Assembly: GCA_963794655.1 (NCBI GenBank)
Contig: CAWCEV010000006.1
Span: 2,542,001 to 2,606,000, forward strand
Direction of reading: 5' to 3'
From: Roseiarcus sp963794655
Lineage (GTDB): Bacteria; Pseudomonadota; Alphaproteobacteria; Rhizobiales; Beijerinckiaceae
Length of the DNA: 64,000 nucleotides
Shown here: positions 63,901-64,000 of the stretch, piece after piece
Layout of the letters: every line of letters begins with the position of its first letter
Position numbering within the stretch: the stretch's first letter is position 1
The notes under the pieces: generated by a model
Database searches by the model: none
What the model was told of the DNA's origin: nothing
What the model saw: the letters and a program-made list of their open reading frames with translations, nothing else
Made by a program: the position numbers and the translations under genes

Positions 63901-64000
63901 TGCGGCCGATCCTGATGACTTCGCTGGCCACGCTGCTGGGCATGATCCCGATGGCCCTCGGGGTTGAAGCCGGAAGCGAGCAATATGCACCGCTGGCTCG
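60945..64000 (+). pseudogene. RND efflux permease, frameshifted, C-terminus beyond the window
   Basis: Starts MPKFALDYPYFIIMACLVIL, then the porter domain and membrane helices. The fourth-helix relay reads LALAFSRLIDNSVVVLENIF: aspartate-asparagine rather than the paired aspartates of AcrB-type pumps. Other RND blocks follow, including IVVSNSILIVEFAGHLHTEG near the end. Frame changes occur near 61207, 62410, 62645, 62708, 63490, 63545 and 63610, several in short homopolymers, without nonsense codons that I noticed. It follows the adaptor gene (2-bp gap). Either a recent pseudogene or a consensus problem. Confidence 0.85.

Noticed and set aside
1..64000. CRISPR arrays, tRNA and rRNA genes
   Set aside because: I scanned for regularly spaced direct repeats and for tRNA/rRNA signatures and found none; the hairpin repeats are widely and irregularly spaced.

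Overview
The window looks like a piece of an Acidobacteriota chromosome, probably class Terriglobia. The main signs are two protein families largely confined to that phylum (a TIGR03435/DUF3738 protein at 25820-26974 and a TIGR03436 'VWFA-related' protein at 30574-31659), an acidobacterial MacB/FtsX-like (ADOP) permease at 1380-3941, and a TonB-dependent receptor with an N-terminal carboxypeptidase-regulatory-like domain. The affiliation comes from family knowledge, not from a database search. I saw no tRNA, rRNA, CRISPR array or intact transposase.

Layout. 1-1.0 kb: a MarR-led efflux operon cut by the window edge, with a perfect 19-bp palindrome before marR. 1.4-3.9 kb: a permease broken by many one-base indels. 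4.2-6.2 kb: small signalling-like proteins (pseudo-receiver, free-standing DnaA domain IV, Ala/Pro-rich protein). 6.4-12.9 kb: a secreted beta-propeller/HAF protein, a small metzincin protease, a Tat-exported sulfatase and a cyclase-like alpha-toroid protein. 13.0-13.8 kb: an inverted-repeat-bounded non-autonomous element. 14-19.3 kb: a 59-aa protein, an amidohydrolase/decarboxylase, a translationally coupled solute-binding lipoprotein and histidine kinase, and small hypothetical proteins. 19.9-25.0 kb: secreted polysaccharide-related proteins (GH54 arabinofuranosidase with lamin-tail domain and repeats; beta-helix protein). 25.8-34.7 kb: TIGR03435 protein, divergent LysR/SDR pair, DinB, VWFA-related protein, TlpA-like thioredoxin and a PabB-PabC fusion for folate synthesis.

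35.4-44.1 kb is the most coherent functional region. A co-directional five-gene run (TauE/SafE exporter, DUF1634, Tat-exported DsrE-like protein, periplasmic binding protein, TsdA-like dihaem cytochrome c) faces cydBA for a quinol oxidase of the bd type. These are followed by a P-type ATPase that has lost its phosphorylation domain and by two universal stress proteins. I infer sulfur-compound oxidation linked to microaerobic respiration.

44.2-52.2 kb holds a tolC-adaptor-RND efflux operon, with the pump and adaptor frameshifted, plus an ArsR-type repressor whose promoter shares a sequence block with the tolC promoter. 52.3-64.0 kb holds an AraC regulator, an A2-type haem-copper oxidase subunit I, a TonB-dependent receptor flanked by a partial duplication (ctaD 3' tail plus a paralogous small membrane protein), and a second adaptor-RND system, also frameshifted and running off the window.

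Two layers overlie the genes. First, at least seven copies of a 33-bp hairpin repeat (two 13-nt arms around a 7-8-nt loop) sit only between genes, some as opposed pairs. Second, indels are concentrated in transporter genes and look insertion-rich and nonsense-poor. This points to consensus errors as much as to true pseudogenes, so those loci should be checked against reads.
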